Shown piece after piece: positions 56,943 to 64,000 of a DNA stretch of 64,000 nucleotides. The stretch covers positions 41,386-105,385 of the forward strand of contig NZ_VTTM01000018.1 of the NCBI RefSeq assembly GCF_008364795.1. Direction: 5' to 3'. The notes beneath the pieces were generated by a model. The model had not been told where the DNA came from. It was given only the letters and a program-made list of their open reading frames with translations, and did not search any database. Numbering within the stretch: the stretch's first letter is position 1; every line of letters begins with the position of its first letter. This DNA comes from Azospirillum oryzae (lineage in GTDB: Bacteria; Pseudomonadota; Alphaproteobacteria; Azospirillales; Azospirillaceae). The position numbers and the translations under genes were made by a program.

Positions 56943-59639
56943 ATGACCGTTCGCAACCTCGACAAGCTGTTCAAGCCCGCCTCGATCGCCCTGGTCGGCG
57001 CCAGCCGCAAGCCCGGAACGGTGGGGGCCGTGGTGGCCCGCAACCTGTTCCAGGCCGGATTCGACGGGCCGGTGATGCCGGTCAACCCGACCGAACGCGC
57101 GGTGGAAGGGGTGCTGACCTACAAGACGGTGGACAGCCTGCCGATCACGCCGGACCTGGGCGTCATCTGCACCGCCCCCGACACAGTGGCGGCGACCATC
57201 GACGCGCTGGGCAAGCGCGGGACCAAGGCCGCCATCGTCATGACCAACGGCATGTCGGCCGAACAGACGCAGGCGATGCTGGAGACGGCGAAGCCCTATC
57301 TGATGCGGGTGCTGGGGCCGAACAGCCTGGGCGCCATGGTGCCGGGCCGCGGCATGAACGCCAGCTTCGCGCCGGTGGCGCCCCGCAAGGGCGACGTTGC
57401 GCTGGTGGCGCAAAGTTCCATGGTGCTGACCTCGGTCGCCGACTGGGCGACCTCGCGCGGGATCGGCTTCTCGCATCTGGTGTCGCTGGGCGACCGCGGC
57501 GACGTCGATTTCGGCGACCTGCTGGACTATCTGGCCTCCGACGTCACTGTGCGCGCCATCCTGCTCTATATCGAGAGCATCACGCACGCCCGCAAATTCA
57601 TGTCGGCCGCCCGCTCCGCCTCGCGCCAGAAGCCGGTGATCGTCATCAAGGCCGGCCGGTCCGACGAGGCGCAGGAGGCCGCGGCGTCGCACACCGGGGC
57701 GCTGGCGGTGTCGGACGCCGTCTATGACGCGGTGTTCCGCCGGGCCGGCGTGCTGCGGGTGAACGATCTGGCCGAACTGTTCGACGCCGCCGGCACGCTG
57801 GGAACCGGGGTGCCGATCACCGGCGACCGGCTGGCGATCCTGACCAACGGCGGCGGCATGGGCGTGATGGCCACCGACAAGCTGATCCAGGCCGGCGGCC
57901 AGCTCGCCGCCCTGGCGCCGGAGACGCAGGAGGCCCTGGCCAAGGCGCTGGGTCAGCCGCCGGGCGGCACGCCCTTCCGCAACCCGCTGCGCATCGGCGC
58001 CGACGCCACGCCCAAGCGCTATGCCGAGGCGCTGAACGCGCTGATGCAGGACAGCGGCAACGACGCGGTGCTGGTCCTGCACTGCCCGTCCGCCCTGACC
58101 GACAGCGAGGCCATCGCCCAGGCGGTGGCGGAGACGGTGCAGGCCAACAAGGCGCGCCGCCACCCGGTGCTGACCAGCTGGATCGGCGACCAGTCGGCGA
58201 TGGAAGCGCGCAAGCTGTTCGCCGACAGCCGCATCCCGACCTACAACGGCCCGTCCGACGCGGTGCGCGCCTTCATGCATCTGGTGCGCTACCGCCGCAG
58301 CCAGCAGCTTCTGATGGAGACCCCGCCGTCGGTGGCGGAGGATTTCCAGCCCGACGAGATCACCGTGAAGAAGGTGGTCTCCCGCGTCATGGCCGAGAAG
58401 CGCGAGTGGCTGAGCGAGTATGAGGCCAAGCGCGTGCTGGCCGCCTACGGCATCCCGGTTGTCGACACCCGCGTCGCCGAGACGCCAGAGGAGGCGGCGA
58501 ACGCCGCCCGCGTCATCGGCGGCCCGATCGCGCTGAAGATCCTGTCGCACGACATCACCCACAAGTCCGACGTCGGCGGCGTCGCGCTGGGCCTGACCGG
58601 CCCGGACGAGGTGCGGGCCGAAGCCGAGGCGATGCTGAGCCGCGTCGCCGAACTGGCGCCCGACGCGCGGATCGAGGGCTTCACCGTGCAGGAGATGGCC
58701 GTCCGCCCCGATGCCTACGAGCTGATTGTCGGCATGACCGAGAACGAGATGTTCGGCCCGGTCCTGCTGTTCGGCGAAGGCGGCATCGGCGTGGAGGTGG
58801 TGGAGGATTACGCGCTGGCCCTGCCGCCGCTGAACATGAAGCTGGCGGCCGAGCAGATGAGCCGCACCCGCATCCACCGCCAGCTGCAGGGCTACCGCTC
58901 GCGCGCGGCGGTCGATCTGGACGCGGTGGCGCTGACGCTGAACAAGGTCAGCCAGTTGGTGGTCGATTTCCCTGAGATCGCGGAGATGGACATCAACCCG
59001 CTGCTGGCCGACGCCGACGGCGTGCTGGCGCTGGACGCCCGCATCAAGGTCGGCGTGCCGGTGCTGGCGGGAGCGGCAAGGCTGGCGATCCGGCCGTATC
59101 CGAAGTCGCTGGAAGACCGCATCACCATCAAGGACGGCCGCCAGTTCTTCGTCCGCCCGATCCTGCCGGAGGACGAACCGCTGGTGCATCATCTGGTGGA
59201 GAACCAGACGGCGGAGGACTTGCGCCTGCGCTTCTTCGCGCCGCTGAAGCGGCTGTCTCACCAGGCGGCGGCCCGGCTGACCCAGATCGATTACGACCGC
59301 GAGATGGGCCTGATCGCCGTCGGTCCCGACCCGCAGACCGGCGAGACCATCATGTATGGCGTGGTGCGCATCACCGCCGACCCCGACAACCGCCGCGCCG
59401 AATATGCGGTGATGGTGCGGTCCGACATGAAGGGCCAGGGTCTGGGTTATATCCTGATGAACAAGATCCTCGATTACGCCCGCTCGCGCGGCATTAGGGA
59501 GGTCTATGGCGAGGTTCTGCGCGAGAACACCAACATGCTGAACATGTGCCGCGCGCTCGGCTTCGTCCGCAAGGAGAACTTGGACGAGCCGGGCGTAGTC
59601 GAGGTCCGCATCGAGCTGGGTGGCGGGCTGGCTGGCTGA
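56943..59639 (+). CDS. Pat-type protein lysine acyltransferase (NDP-forming acyl-CoA synthetase domains plus GNAT)
   Basis: The 898-residue protein has a CoA-binding domain (PASIALVGASRKPGTVGAVV), a succinyl-CoA ligase-like flavodoxin domain with the conserved HTGALA segment, an ATP-grasp-type subunit (about 480-700: AAYGIPVVDTRVAETPEEA and ALKILSHDITHKSDVGGVALG) and a C-terminal GNAT domain (about 735-890, MVRSDMKGQGLGYILMNKI). This is the arrangement of Pat/PatZ protein acetyltransferases, which modify lysines such as that of acetyl-CoA synthetase. The SD is weak. It is monocistronic and divergent from the lactate dehydrogenase gene. Confidence 0.9.
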   Translation: MTVRNLDKLFKPASIALVGASRKPGTVGAVVARNLFQAGFDGPVMPVNPTERAVEGVLTYKTVDSLPITPDLGVICTAPDTVAATIDALGKRGTKAAIVMTNGMSAEQTQAMLETAKPYLMRVLGPNSLGAMVPGRGMNASFAPVAPRKGDVALVAQSSMVLTSVADWATSRGIGFSHLVSLGDRGDVDFGDLLDYLASDVTVRAILLYIESITHARKFMSAARSASRQKPVIVIKAGRSDEAQEAAASHTGALAVSDAVYDAVFRRAGVLRVNDLAELFDAAGTLGTGVPITGDRLAILTNGGGMGVMATDKLIQAGGQLAALAPETQEALAKALGQPPGGTPFRNPLRIGADATPKRYAEALNALMQDSGNDAVLVLHCPSALTDSEAIAQAVAETVQANKARRHPVLTSWIGDQSAMEARKLFADSRIPTYNGPSDAVRAFMHLVRYRRSQQLLMETPPSVAEDFQPDEITVKKVVSRVMAEKREWLSEYEAKRVLAAYGIPVVDTRVAETPEEAANAARVIGGPIALKILSHDITHKSDVGGVALGLTGPDEVRAEAEAMLSRVAELAPDARIEGFTVQEMAVRPDAYELIVGMTENEMFGPVLLFGEGGIGVEVVEDYALALPPLNMKLAAEQMSRTRIHRQLQGYRSRAAVDLDAVALTLNKVSQLVVDFPEIAEMDINPLLADADGVLALDARIKVGVPVLAGAARLAIRPYPKSLEDRITIKDGRQFFVRPILPEDEPLVHHLVENQTAEDLRLRFFAPLKRLSHQAAARLTQIDYDREMGLIAVGPDPQTGETIMYGVVRITADPDNRRAEYAVMVRSDMKGQGLGYILMNKILDYARSRGIREVYGEVLRENTNMLNMCRALGFVRKENLDEPGVVEVRIELGGGLAG

Positions 59640-59696
59640 GGGTTCTTATACCGGCGGTTGACTACAGCCATGGATAGGGCAATATCAGGCTTGGCA

Positions 59697-59721
59697 GGCA
59701 GGGGGATTCCGGCCCCCTGCC
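59697..59721 (+). terminator. Hairpin after the acyltransferase gene
   Basis: GGCAGGGGG (59697-59705) pairs with CCCCCTGCC (59713-59721) around a seven-base loop. It also follows the small peptide gene on the other strand. No T-run on either side. Confidence 0.55.
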
Positions 59722-59734
59722 CGCCAGCCCGATG

Positions 59735-59806
59735 CTAGCTGAAGAGATCAAGCAGACGCTTGACGATCTCCAACGCCAGGATCAGGAGTTGGAGGATTTC
59801 CTTCAT
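59735..59806 (-). CDS. Very small amphipathic peptide, possible type I toxin-like ORF
   Basis: ATG 59806 to TAG 59735 encodes 23 residues, opening MKEILQLLILALEIV and ending in RLLDLFS. It is mostly Leu/Ile with Glu, Lys, Arg and Asp on one helical face (residues 3, 6, 13, 16, 17, 20), as in membrane-inserting toxins of the TisB kind. A strong AAGGAG lies eight to nine bases before the ATG, and a perfect 10-bp hairpin (59831-59855) precedes that in the leader. A hairpin follows the stop. No antisense RNA is obvious. Toxin identity is a guess; translation is suggested by the SD. Confidence 0.5.
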   Translation of the reverse strand: MKEILQLLILALEIVKRLLDLFS

Positions 59807-59830
59807 CCTCTGTTCTCCTTGTGCGCAGCG

Positions 59831-59855
59831 GGGATGGCGGCCAGTCCGCCATCCC
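59831..59855 (-). promoter_or_regulatory. Leader hairpin before the small peptide ORF
   Basis: GGGATGGCGG (59831-59840) and CCGCCATCCC (59846-59855) form a perfect 10-bp stem with a five-base loop, 25 bases upstream of the small peptide start. It could control ribosome access or act as a terminator for the modD operon. Confidence 0.5.
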
Positions 59856-59958
59856 GTCCGCGTCGCCACTTTGGCGCACGCATAGGTATTGCGGAAGCGC
59901 TTTTGCTCGCAAAATCAGGCTTGTGAAGGGCTGCGACGCGCTGTCGCGGGGTGCGGCT

Positions 59959-60789
59959 TTACGCCGGCTCCAGCACCACCTTGACGTCGGCGGGCTGGCC
60001 GAAGAAGGGGGCCGAGGTGATCAGCAGGCGGCAGCCGGCCGCGGCATAGGCGGCGGCGTTCGCCTCGGTCACGCCGCCGGCCGGGGCGACCACCGGCGGC
60101 GGGGTCAGGTGCCTTGTCGCCTCAATCACCGCGCGGGCGGCGTCGGGCGGCAGCTTTTCCAGCTGGATCACGTCGGCGCCGGCCTGCGCAAAGGCCACCG
60201 CTTCCTCCACCGATCCGACCTCCATCACGATCTTCTTTTCCGGCGCCTTGCGACGGAGGGCCGCGATCCACATCTCCGGCGGTTCGCTCAGGAAGGCGCG
60301 GTGTTCGGGGAAGACCAGCAGCGTTTCCGACAGGCCCAGCCGGTGCATCACCGCCCCGCCCGCCTGCACCGCCTTGACGCTGAGGTCCTTGGATCCTGGA
60401 AAATTCTTGCGGGTGCAGGCGACGGTGACGCCGGGAGCGGCCTCGACGATGCGCCGGGCGCGGGTGGCGATGCCGGAGGTGTATTCGACCAGGGTCTGCG
60501 CCACCTTCCAGGCCCGGTGCAGCGCCCCGGCAGGGCCGTCCGCCTCGAGGAAGACCGCGCCGGCCTCGACGGCGGTGCCGCTGGGCTCGACGCGCAGGAT
60601 GCGACCGCCGGCCTTCTCCACCAGACGCGCCGCCTCCTCCGTTCCCGCCAGCACCATGGCGCCGCGGGCGGCGAAGCTCATGCGCGCCGGACGGGCGGCG
60701 ATGCCAAGCGAATCCGTGGTCAGGTCGCCGTAGGGAACATCCTGCGCCAGAAGCGCGTCGAGGGCGGCGTCGGGCAGGATGGTCGTCAT
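59959..60789 (-). CDS. modD: ModD-type nicotinate-nucleotide-pyrophosphorylase-like protein
   Basis: The 276-residue protein has the NadC fold (quinolinate phosphoribosyltransferase) but the sequence features of ModD: DVPYGDLTTDSLGI, RMSFAARGAMVLAGTEEA, TRKNFPGSKDLSVKAVQAGG and HRLGLSETLLVFPEHRAF. ModD genes usually sit with molybdate transport genes; here none are seen. The reaction is not known for ModD. It is the last gene of the yggT-DUF167-folD-corA-modD group, 14 bp after corA. Confidence 0.85.
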   Translation of the reverse strand: MTTILPDAALDALLAQDVPYGDLTTDSLGIAARPARMSFAARGAMVLAGTEEAARLVEKAGGRILRVEPSGTAVEAGAVFLEADGPAGALHRAWKVAQTLVEYTSGIATRARRIVEAAPGVTVACTRKNFPGSKDLSVKAVQAGGAVMHRLGLSETLLVFPEHRAFLSEPPEMWIAALRRKAPEKKIVMEVGSVEEAVAFAQAGADVIQLEKLPPDAARAVIEATRHLTPPPVVAPAGGVTEANAAAYAAAGCRLLITSAPFFGQPADVKVVLEPA

Positions 60790-60803
60790 CGGAGTTTCCG
60801 TTA

Positions 60804-61799
60804 TTAAAGCCAGCCGCGCCGGCGGAAGTACCAAAGCGGGACCACCGCCGACAGCACCATCAGCAGGATGGCCATCGGATAGCCGAAGTCCCAGTCCAGC
60901 TCCGGCATATGCTTGAAGTTCATGCCATAGGCCGACGCGATCAGCGTCGGCGGCATCAGCGCCACCGACACCACCGAGAAAATCTTGATGATGGCGTTCT
61001 GTTCGATGTTGATCAGGCCTAGAGTGGCGTCGAGCAGGAAATTCGCCTCGTGCGCCAGGAAGCCGGCATGTTCGGTCAGGGACCGCAAGTCGCGCGTCAT
61101 CGTCTTCAGCGCGGTCTTCTGTTCCTTGTTCAGCCGGCCGCCGCTGACCGAGGTCATGAACACCACCAGCCTGTCGAGCCCGGCCAGGCTGTCGCGCACC
61201 TTGTGGGTCAGGTCGCCGGCCCGGCCGATGCCGCGCAACACGTCCTGCAACTCGTCCGGCTTCTTGGCCGCCTTGCCGAAGCCGCCGCCGTCCAGCGAAT
61301 CGTCGAAGACGCGGGCCGACAGCTCGTCGATGCGGCCACCGACCAGTTCCAGCACGTCGGCCACCCGGTCGATCACCGCGTCTAGCAGGCCGAACAGCGC
61401 GCTCTCCCCCGTTGCCAGCAGTTCCGGCTGGCGGACGCAGCGGGCGGCGAAGGTGATGACCGGCAGCGGTTCGGTGTAGCGCAGCGTAATGAGATGGCGC
61501 GGGGTCAGCACGAAGGTCAGCTCGCCCTGCTCCGGGTGGGGCGAGGTGGCGCGCGAGATGATGGGAGAGGTCATGTAGAGCCCCTCCCCCTCGACATAGA
61601 GCTGGCTGGAGGCCTCGATCTCCTTCATCTCCTCGCGCGTCGGCAGGTCGCAGCCGGTCAGCGCGCCGACATGGGCGCGCTCCGCTTCGGTTGGACGCAG
61701 GAGGTCGATCCAGACCGCGCCGCCCGGCAATTCCTCGCCGAGTTCCAGCGGCTGGCGCACCACCCGCCCGTCTTCGGCACGGGCGTGGACGGTGATCAA
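60804..61799 (-). CDS. corA: CorA-family magnesium/divalent cation transporter
   Basis: I choose a TTG start at 61799, which overlaps the folD stop (TTGA) with GGGGAG upstream, giving 331 residues. The cytosolic funnel domain is long and helical. At the C-terminus are two membrane helices with the signature YGMNFKHMPELDW (GMN motif) between them, and PLWYFRRRGWL at the end. CorA forms a pentameric Mg2+ channel. It lies between folD and modD in one operon. Confidence 0.9.
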   Translation of the reverse strand: MITVHARAEDGRVVRQPLELGEELPGGAVWIDLLRPTEAERAHVGALTGCDLPTREEMKEIEASSQLYVEGEGLYMTSPIISRATSPHPEQGELTFVLTPRHLITLRYTEPLPVITFAARCVRQPELLATGESALFGLLDAVIDRVADVLELVGGRIDELSARVFDDSLDGGGFGKAAKKPDELQDVLRGIGRAGDLTHKVRDSLAGLDRLVVFMTSVSGGRLNKEQKTALKTMTRDLRSLTEHAGFLAHEANFLLDATLGLINIEQNAIIKIFSVVSVALMPPTLIASAYGMNFKHMPELDWDFGYPMAILLMVLSAVVPLWYFRRRGWL

Positions 61800-62713
61800 C
61801 GCGCGCTCCCCAGGGCGGCCTCTTCGGGCACCGGCGCACCGGCTGCGCGGCAGGCGGCGGCCAGCGTGTTCAGCATCAGGCAGGCGATGGTCATCGGGCC
61901 GACGCCGCCGGGGACGGGCGTGATGGCACCGGCGACCTTGACCGCCTCGTCGAAGGCGACATCGCCGACCAGACGGGTCTTGCCCGGCTCCGCCGCCGCG
62001 ACGCGGTTGATACCGACGTCGATCACTGTGGCGCCGGGCTTGATCCAGTCGCCACGCACCATCTCCGGCCGGCCGACCGCCGCCACCAGGATGTCGGCGC
62101 GGCGGCATTCCTCCGGCAGATCCGCCGTGCGGGAATGGGCCATCGTCACCGTGCAGTCGGCCTGCAGCAGAAGCTGCGCCATCGGCTTGCCGACGATGTT
62201 GGAGCGGCCCAGCACCAGGGCGCGCTTGCCCTTCAGGTCGCGGCCCAGCGTGTCGCGGATCAGCAGCAGGCTGCCCAGCGGGGTGCAGGGCACGATGGCG
62301 CCCGGCTGCCCGGTGGCGAGCAGGCCGGCATTGACGACGTGGAAGCCGTCGGCGTCCTTTTCCGGGACGATGCGGGCCAGCACCTTCTGGCTGTCGATAT
62401 GCTTGGGCAGCGGCAGCTGGACCAGGATGCCGTGCACGGCCGGATCGGCGTTCAGCCGGTCGATCAGGGCCAGCAGGTCGGATTCGGCCATGTCGGCCGG
62501 CTCGTGATGGTCGAAGCTGTTCATGCCGAGTTCGACCAGCGCCCGCTCCTTGGAGCGGACATAGACCTGGCTGGCCGGATCCTCGCCCACCAGCACGACG
62601 GCCAGACCGGGGGTGACGCCATGGCTGGCCTTCAGCGCCGCCACACCATCCGCCACCCGCGCACGCAGGCCGGCCGCGAAGGCCTTGCCGTCGATGATCT
62701 TCGCGTCCGCCAT
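61796..62713 (-). CDS. folD: Bifunctional methylenetetrahydrofolate dehydrogenase/cyclohydrolase
   Basis: ATG 62713 follows GGAG and gives 305 residues. Features of FolD: VVLVGEDPASQVYVRSKERA (active-site Tyr-Lys), GILVQLPLPKHID, PEKDADGFHVVNAGLL, the NADP site VLGRSNIVGKPMAQLLLQ and GDVAFDEAV, ending ITPVPGGVGPMTIACLM. It interconverts 5,10-methylene- and 10-formyl-tetrahydrofolate. A shorter leader with a GTG start 12 bases upstream is unlikely. Fifth gene from the 5' end of a compact operon, immediately after DUF167. Confidence 0.95.
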   Translation of the reverse strand: MADAKIIDGKAFAAGLRARVADGVAALKASHGVTPGLAVVLVGEDPASQVYVRSKERALVELGMNSFDHHEPADMAESDLLALIDRLNADPAVHGILVQLPLPKHIDSQKVLARIVPEKDADGFHVVNAGLLATGQPGAIVPCTPLGSLLLIRDTLGRDLKGKRALVLGRSNIVGKPMAQLLLQADCTVTMAHSRTADLPEECRRADILVAAVGRPEMVRGDWIKPGATVIDVGINRVAAAEPGKTRLVGDVAFDEAVKVAGAITPVPGGVGPMTIACLMLNTLAAACRAAGAPVPEEAALGSAR

Positions 62714-62714
62714 G

Positions 62715-63068
62715 CTACTCTCCACCCTCGCTACCCAAATCGTCGATCAGGGCCGACAACCGCGGCAGCAGAATTGCCGGGTCGCCAGCCACATGCAGAA
62801 TCTTGTTCCGGTCGGTGGCGCCGGCCACCACCGTCAGGCTGGTCTTGGGCAGTTTCCATGCCTTCGACAACAGTTTTATGACGGCCTCGTTGGCTTTGCC
62901 GCTTTCCGGCACCGCCGTGACCGCCAGTTTCAGGACCCGACGTCCTTCTCCCTTTGCCCCGGCCATCTCGGCCGTACCGGTCACCGCGTTGCGCGACGCC
63001 TTGGGTGTCACCCGAAGTGCGACGCGCAGGCCGTCGGCGACCGCCTCGAAGGGGGAGGATGCCGCCAC
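62715..63068 (-). CDS. DUF167 (YggU) family protein
   Basis: A GTG at 63068, two bases after the yggT stop, gives 117 residues. GLRVALRVTPKASRNAVTG, LAVTAVPESGKANEAVIKLLSKAW and KTSLTVVAGATDRNKILHVAGD are typical of the DUF167/YggU fold. Function unknown; in many bacteria it sits beside yggT, as here. Stop TAG (62715) overlaps the folD SD region. Cytosolic. Confidence 0.85.
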   Translation of the reverse strand: MAASSPFEAVADGLRVALRVTPKASRNAVTGTAEMAGAKGEGRRVLKLAVTAVPESGKANEAVIKLLSKAWKLPKTSLTVVAGATDRNKILHVAGDPAILLPRLSALIDDLGSEGGE

Positions 63069-63070
63069 GG

Positions 63071-63355
63071 TCAGAAGCGCGGCCAGTATTGCGCCAGCAG
63101 GTTCTGGATGAAGGAGATCGCCAGCAGCACGACGATCGGCGACAGGTCCAGCCCGCCCATGTTGGGCAGGACGCGGCGGATCGGGCGCAGCACCGGTTCG
63201 GTGATGCGGTACAGGAAATCGCCGATCAGATAGACCGCGCGGTTGCGCGTGTTCACCACGTTGAAAGCCACCAGCCAGCTGAGGATCGCCGACAGGATCA
63301 GGACCCAGAAGAACAGGTCCAGGATGGTGTTGATGAGCAAATACAGCGCGATCAT
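63071..63355 (-). CDS. YggT-family membrane protein
   Basis: ATG 63355 (94 residues; a longer N-terminal frame is not needed). Two hydrophobic halves: IALYLLINTILDLFFWVLIL and, after a loop with the YggT repeat motif (DFLYRITEPVLRPIRRVLP), LDLSPIVVLLAISFIQNLLA. YggT proteins are small inner-membrane proteins linked to cell envelope or osmotic stress. It starts the operon with DUF167, folD, corA and modD. Confidence 0.88.
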   Translation of the reverse strand: MIALYLLINTILDLFFWVLILSAILSWLVAFNVVNTRNRAVYLIGDFLYRITEPVLRPIRRVLPNMGGLDLSPIVVLLAISFIQNLLAQYWPRF

Positions 63356-63637
63356 GCCGGGCCAGCTCCAGTGCGGTTTTTGCGACGGCCGCGCGCAGCG
63401 CACTGCGCGGCGGGCGCCAGCCTTTTCCGGGCACCCTAAGCATAAGCGCGGAGGCCTGTCCAGTACGGCGGCCCGCCGATAGCCCGAGCGGCCTGCGGCG
63501 GATCGGCCGTCCTACGCCCCATCCTGCGCCATCCCACACCCGCTTCATTTTTTCTGAATCAAGCGCTTGACAGCACCCCCCGTGATGGACAATATCCGCG
63601 CCACGCCGGGGCGACGAAGACGCCACGGTGTGAGTGT
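63356..63637. other. 282-bp gap between yggT and tRNA-Ala
   Basis: Apart from the tRNA promoter at 63567-63595 I see no gene. A poly-T/AT-rich patch (CATTTTTTCTGAATC) precedes the promoter. Confidence 0.5.
63567..63595 (+). promoter_or_regulatory. Promoter of tRNA-Ala
   Basis: TTGACA (63567-63572, a perfect -35) and CAATAT (63590-63595) are 17 bases apart; transcription would start about 35 bp before the tRNA. Confidence 0.75.
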
Positions 63638-63713
63638 GGGGCCGTAGCTCAGCTGGGAGAGCGACGCGTTCGCAATGCGTAGGTCGGGAGTTCGATCCTC
63701 CTCGGCTCCACCA
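63638..63713 (+). tRNA. tRNA-Ala(CGC)
   Basis: A 76-base tRNA with CCA: acceptor GGGGCCG pairing with CGGCTCC, D arm GCTCAGCTGGGAGAGC, anticodon loop TTCGCAA (CGC), T arm GGTC...GATCC. Anticodon CGC reads GCG alanine codons. Confidence 0.95.
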
Positions 63714-63923
63714 ATCACCCCCAAGACATTGATTTGGTTCGAAAAAGTGCCTCAAGCGGGCCGTCGAACCCATCCTGCGGCACACTGCTGTCGCACACGG
63801 TCGCTGCCGAATCAGCCCTAACCCCCTGGAAGACCGACCCAGAACCTTCTCGACGCTGTAGCACAACGGTGTCGCACAAGCGGCGCCACACTGGTCTGTG
63901 GCTGCGCGGGACGGTCTGGCAAC
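63714..63923. other. Unrecognised lower-GC stretch after tRNA-Ala
   Basis: No convincing gene in either direction. GC is lower than the window average and the sequence lies between a tRNA 3' end and an IS terminus, as is typical for an island edge. Confidence 0.4.
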
Positions 63924-64000
63924 GGCTCTGTTGCAAAGTTTGAAAGTAGGCGCGAGGTGATGGGTTACGGGCATCACCGCCGACGCTATGCGTCCTGGAG
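63924..64000 (+). mobile_element. Left end of an IS6-family element (cut by window edge)
   Basis: GGCTCTGTTGCAAAG at 63924-63938 is the terminal inverted repeat form of IS6-family elements such as IS6100. The 77 bases seen include the repeat and noncoding leader; a short open frame from ATG 63959 runs off the edge and does not resemble the transposase start I know. The target duplication cannot be checked. Confidence 0.6.

Noticed and set aside
55455..59261. A 1,268-codon minus-strand frame across the lactate dehydrogenase and acyltransferase genes
   Set aside because: Antisense to genuine coding sequence with recognised domains.
59959..60789. Annotation as nadC
   Set aside because: The NFPGSKDL, SETLLVFPEHR and DVPYGDLTT motifs match ModD rather than NadC.
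63959..64000. IS6 transposase start
   Set aside because: The few codons after ATG do not match a known IS6 transposase N-terminus, so only the terminal repeat is reported.

Overview
The window is a high-GC (about 70 percent) alphaproteobacterial chromosome segment. It looks like Azospirillum or a close Rhodospirillales relative: it carries dnaA with rpsT beside it, an enoyl-CoA hydratase and mutM near rpsT, a Suv3-like helicase with an S4/Hsp15 protein, a TPR-plus-methyltransferase protein, a polyamine ABC system and type VI secretion (T6SS) genes. Almost all of it is densely packed protein-coding sequence. Four tRNA genes are present: Ser-GGA, two identical Arg-ACG and Ala-CGC.

Layout. 1-2320: a lower-GC operon of four small lipoproteins, three of them related to each other, ending at a tRNA-Ser gene; it looks like an island. 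2397-10307: a hydrolase, a GT4 glycosyltransferase, a HAD-IIA phosphatase, a ribbon-helix-helix regulator, two exported proteins (one with two SH3b domains), a small unknown and a BaiN/HI0933-like flavoprotein. 10415-17080: a class A penicillin-binding protein with a repetitive cytoplasmic tail, then tssL (with an OmpA domain), a short tssM and tagF. 17088-24762: an exported adenosine-deaminase-like lipoprotein, a TPR-PRMT-like protein, an Atg22/UMF1 transporter, a PA0069-type radical SAM protein and ahcY behind an 18-bp perfect palindrome. 24860-32514: an EnvZ/OmpR-type two-component pair divergent from an LTXXQ periplasmic protein, then helicase, Hsp15 and a Tim44-like membrane protein. 32587-41907: potA-potD-like genes, a PleD-like diguanylate cyclase, dnaA, rpsT, enoyl-CoA hydratase, mutM and prolyl aminopeptidase.

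42048-45169 is the most unusual block. Two identical tRNA-Arg genes with copied promoters bracket a three-gene overlapping operon: a small helical protein, a GxSxG lipase with an Ala-rich helical N-terminus, and an ankyrin-repeat lipoprotein. The best reading is a T6SS lipase effector with an accessory protein and a periplasmic immunity protein; the T6SS membrane-complex genes lie 25 kb away.

45406-63713: gpt, an unknown helical protein, a peptide ABC group (two binding proteins and two permeases, no ATPase), ppa, an epimerase divergent from a LysR gene with a probable leaderless transcript, L-lactate dehydrogenase, a Pat-type lysine acyltransferase, a 23-residue amphipathic peptide gene, and a tight operon yggT-DUF167-folD-corA-modD. 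The window closes with tRNA-Ala-CGC and, about 210 bp on, a terminal repeat typical of IS6-family elements.

All functions are inferred by eye from protein motifs and gene order; no database was searched. Start sites were re-chosen where signal peptides, Shine-Dalgarno sequences or overlaps favoured a different codon from the longest frame.
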